Part shown: positions 6,732-8,513 of the stretch, piece after piece
How the letters are laid out: the number at the start of each line of letters is the position of its first letter
How positions within the stretch are numbered: position 1 is the stretch's first letter
Assembly (NCBI GenBank): GCA_903897205.1
Contig: CAIUAS010000328.1
Span: 1-8,513, forward strand
Direction of reading: 5' to 3'
Source: an uncultured Gammaproteobacteria bacterium
Lineage (GTDB): Bacteria > Pseudomonadota > Gammaproteobacteria > CAIUAS01
Length of the DNA stretch: 8,513 nucleotides
The notes under the pieces: generated by a model
Told to the model about the DNA's origin: nothing
Databases searched by the model: none
Seen by the model: the letters and a program-made list of their open reading frames with translations, nothing else
Made by a program: the position numbers and the translations under genes

Positions 6732-6739
6732 CCCCCCCC
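6732..6739. repeat. C8 homopolymer tract upstream of gpsA
   Basis: Eight consecutive C on the plus strand (G on the minus strand) lie between the pilD stop and the gpsA promoter region, about 91 bases before the gpsA ATG. This is the longest G/C homopolymer noticed in an otherwise AT-rich window. Such tracts are prone to slipped-strand length change, and also to sequencing error. Confidence 0.9.
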
Positions 6740-6767
6740 TTTACTGGAGCGTTTGTTTTAATGGCTA

Positions 6768-7625
6768 CTAAATAAGCCACCCATAAATTTTGGGTAATTC
6801 ATTATTAAATAACAAACCTAACCAGCCTGCGATAGCAAGATAAGGCCCAAATGAAATCGGGATGTGGCGGTCATGTTTTTTAAATATAATTAAACTAATG
6901 CCAACAATTGAACCTAGCAAAGAAGCTAATAAAACAATTAAAGGCAATATTTGCCAACCTAACCAGGCGCCGATTAAAGCCAGTAATTTAAAATCGCCAT
7001 AACCCATGCCTGCTTTGCCCGTCGCTAATTCGTATAGTTTAGCAACCGACCATAGACTGAGATAACCTGCGACCGCTCCAATAACCGCAGCGGGCAGGGT
7101 GGTAAATGTTCCTGAGATATTAAGCAATAAGCCAACCCATAAAAGTGGGAGCGTAATGATATCGGGTAAGAGTTGATGCTCGAAATCAATAAAAGTGAGC
7201 GCTATTAAGCACCAAGTGAAAAGCATGATTGCACAACTTTGCCCACTAATTCCGTAGTAACTAGCAATAAAAAGTGTCACTAATCCCGTCATTAATTCAA
7301 TTAGCGGGTAGCGCCAAGTAATAGGGGTTTTACAAAAGGCGCATTTGCCTTTTAAAAAAAGATAACTAATGACTGGAATATTATGCCAGCTGCGTAGTTT
7401 GTTCTGACAGTGCGGGCAAAATGAATGGGGTAATGCTAAATTAATAGGGTTGTTTTTTTTATTTTCTAATTGTAATAACTCGCAACATTCACCGCGCCAT
7501 GCATTTTGCAGCATAATGGGCAAACGATAAATAACGACATTTAAAAAACTACCGATGGCTAAGCCAATTAAAAAGCAGGTAAATAAAAAAAAGTATAAGT
7601 ATTGGGTGAATAAAATAATCATCAT
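6768..7625 (-). CDS. pilD: Type IV prepilin leader peptidase / N-methyltransferase PilD
   Basis: PilD is an inner-membrane A24-family aspartic protease. It removes the leader of type IV prepilins (and of type II secretion pseudopilins) and N-methylates the new N-terminus. The 285 aa begin with a helix carrying GSFLNVVIYRLP (25-36). A cytoplasmic loop follows with the zinc-type cysteine pairs C70-x-x-C73 and C95-x-x-C98; G93 in LKGKC matches the glycine needed for methylation in P. aeruginosa PilD. The catalytic aspartates are D147 in FID and D211 in GYGDFK, each two positions lower than in the P. aeruginosa protein. About seven to eight membrane helices are visible. Two ATG codons stand in tandem at the start, and no strong Shine-Dalgarno precedes them. 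It lies 15 bp after pilC, so translation is probably coupled in a pilC-pilD operon. All catalytic residues are intact. Confidence 0.95.
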   Translation of the reverse strand: MMIILFTQYLYFFLFTCFLIGLAIGSFLNVVIYRLPIMLQNAWRGECCELLQLENKKNNPINLALPHSFCPHCQNKLRSWHNIPVISYLFLKGKCAFCKTPITWRYPLIELMTGLVTLFIASYYGISGQSCAIMLFTWCLIALTFIDFEHQLLPDIITLPLLWVGLLLNISGTFTTLPAAVIGAVAGYLSLWSVAKLYELATGKAGMGYGDFKLLALIGAWLGWQILPLIVLLASLLGSIVGISLIIFKKHDRHIPISFGPYLAIAGWLGLLFNNELPKIYGWLI

Positions 7626-7640
7626 AATATTTCAATTTAA

Positions 7641-8513
7641 TTAATGGATAATACTGCCTATCTTAAAGATGGGCATATACATAGCAATCACTAAACCGCC
7701 AATCATTGTGCCTAGCACAACCATAATTAATGGTTCTAATAAACTGCTTAAACTATCAACGGCATTGTCGACTTCTTCTTCATAAATAACAGCCACCTTG
7801 GTTAGCATATTTTCCAAAGCACCAGATTCCTCGCCGATGCCTATCATTTGTACAACCATGCTGGGAAATAATTGGGTGTTTTGCATGGCGACTTTTAAGG
7901 TTTGGCCGGTGGAGACTTGCTCGCGAATTTTTTCAGTGCCATTGTAATATAACCAATTACCCGTCGCGCCCGCTGCAGTTTTTAGCGCATCTATTAAAGG
8001 CAATCCTGCTGAAAAAGTAGTTGATAAAGTGCGCGCGAAGCGCGCAATGGCGGCTTTTTGCATGATAATGCCTATAATGGGAATGTTAAGTTGTAGCTTA
8101 TCAACTGCATGAGCAAATGCGAGCGATTTTTTCCAAACAATTTTAAAGCCTCCTGTTAAAGCCATCGATATCGCAACCATGATCCACCAATAACTTTGAG
8201 CGAATTCGGATAAGCTCATGACGATGCGAGTGGGCAAGGGCAGTTCGGCGCCAAAGTTTTTAAAAAGGTTGGCAAATTGTGGCACTACAAAAATAAGCAA
8301 GCCAGCAGAAATAACCAAGGCAACGATTAAAATGGCGGAGGGATAAAATAAAGCCTTTTTGACTTTTGCTTTTAATGAGGCTGATTTTTCTCTGTAAGTG
8401 GCAATCCGGGTAAACATTAAATCCATTGTGCCGGATTTTTCACCCGCGTCGATTAAATTGCAGAAAATTGCGTTGAAATAGGTGGGGTGTTGTTTTAGAG
8501 CATCGGCTACTGT
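7641..8513 (-). CDS. pilC: Type IV pilus inner-membrane platform protein PilC, 5' end outside the window
   Basis: PilC is the polytopic inner-membrane platform of the type IV pilus, acting with the PilB and PilT ATPases to insert or remove pilin subunits. The reading frame is open to the window edge. The 29 codons before the methionine at 8426 read on as coding sequence, with HPTYFNAIFCNLIDAGEKSG, the family's conserved stretch in the first T2SSF domain. The codon at 8426 is therefore internal. About 290 residues are visible out of a usual length near 400. The first domain ends with SLKAKVKKALFYPS and a membrane segment. The second T2SSF domain starts at RFARTLSTTFSAGLPL and includes GIGEESGALENML, followed by LLEPLIMVVLG and the final membrane helix. 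Its stop lies 15 bp before pilD. pilB would be expected upstream, outside the window. Confidence 0.95.
   Translation of the reverse strand, partial: TVADALKQHPTYFNAIFCNLIDAGEKSGTMDLMFTRIATYREKSASLKAKVKKALFYPSAILIVALVISAGLLIFVVPQFANLFKNFGAELPLPTRIVMSLSEFAQSYWWIMVAISMALTGGFKIVWKKSLAFAHAVDKLQLNIPIIGIIMQKAAIARFARTLSTTFSAGLPLIDALKTAAGATGNWLYYNGTEKIREQVSTGQTLKVAMQNTQLFPSMVVQMIGIGEESGALENMLTKVAVIYEEEVDNAVDSLSSLLEPLIMVVLGTMIGGLVIAMYMPIFKIGSIIH

Noticed and set aside
6730..6755. Hairpin involving the C8 tract as a pilD terminator
   Set aside because: A six-pair stem with a G-U pair can be drawn (CGCTCC with GGGGCG on the minus strand), but no T run follows it.
8424..8426. ATG as the start of PilC
   Set aside because: Conserved PilC sequence continues in frame upstream to the window edge, so this methionine is internal.

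Overview
The window is an AT-rich stretch of chromosome-like sequence with a gammaproteobacterial gene set: type IV pilus PilC and PilD, DsbB, AroE, GpsA, a MacB/FtsX-type ABC permease, a compact aconitase and a membrane-anchored class III nucleotide cyclase. The motif spacing in PilD and DsbB closely follows the Pseudomonas aeruginosa and Escherichia coli proteins. Together with the high A+T content this suggests a gammaproteobacterium, possibly a Legionellales/Coxiellaceae relative. That placement is inference from protein character; no rRNA or marker was available to test it.

Layout. (1) 45-2576, minus strand, transcribed right to left: an ABC permease, aroE and dsbB with gaps of 9 and 21 bp. 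They probably form one operon, ending at a strong hairpin at 18-35. (2) 2577-2705: a short divergent control region with two close inverted repeats and an extended -10 element. (3) 2706-4631, plus strand: an aconitase of 641 aa, much shorter than AcnA or AcnB. (4) 4634-6640, minus strand: gpsA followed 39 bp later by a nucleotide cyclase with a GTG start. The cyclase converges on the aconitase gene, with only 2 bp between the stop codons. (5) 6641-6767: an intergenic gap holding a run of eight C and a possible gpsA promoter. (6) 6768-8513, minus strand: pilD (prepilin peptidase) preceded by the 3' part of pilC, whose 5' end lies outside the window.

Most genes are housekeeping: shikimate pathway (aroE), disulfide bond formation (dsbB), TCA cycle (aconitase), phospholipid precursor synthesis (gpsA) and type IV pilus assembly (pilC, pilD). 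No mobile element, CRISPR array, tRNA or rRNA was found, and there is no gene-free stretch over 300 bases. I see no clear new multi-gene system. The points most worth a second look are the aconitase, whose usual first cluster-cysteine motif reads GSSAN instead of GSCTN; the cyclase, with altered catalytic motifs; the ATPase-less permease heading the aroE-dsbB operon; the paired inverted repeats before the aconitase gene; and the C8 tract upstream of gpsA.
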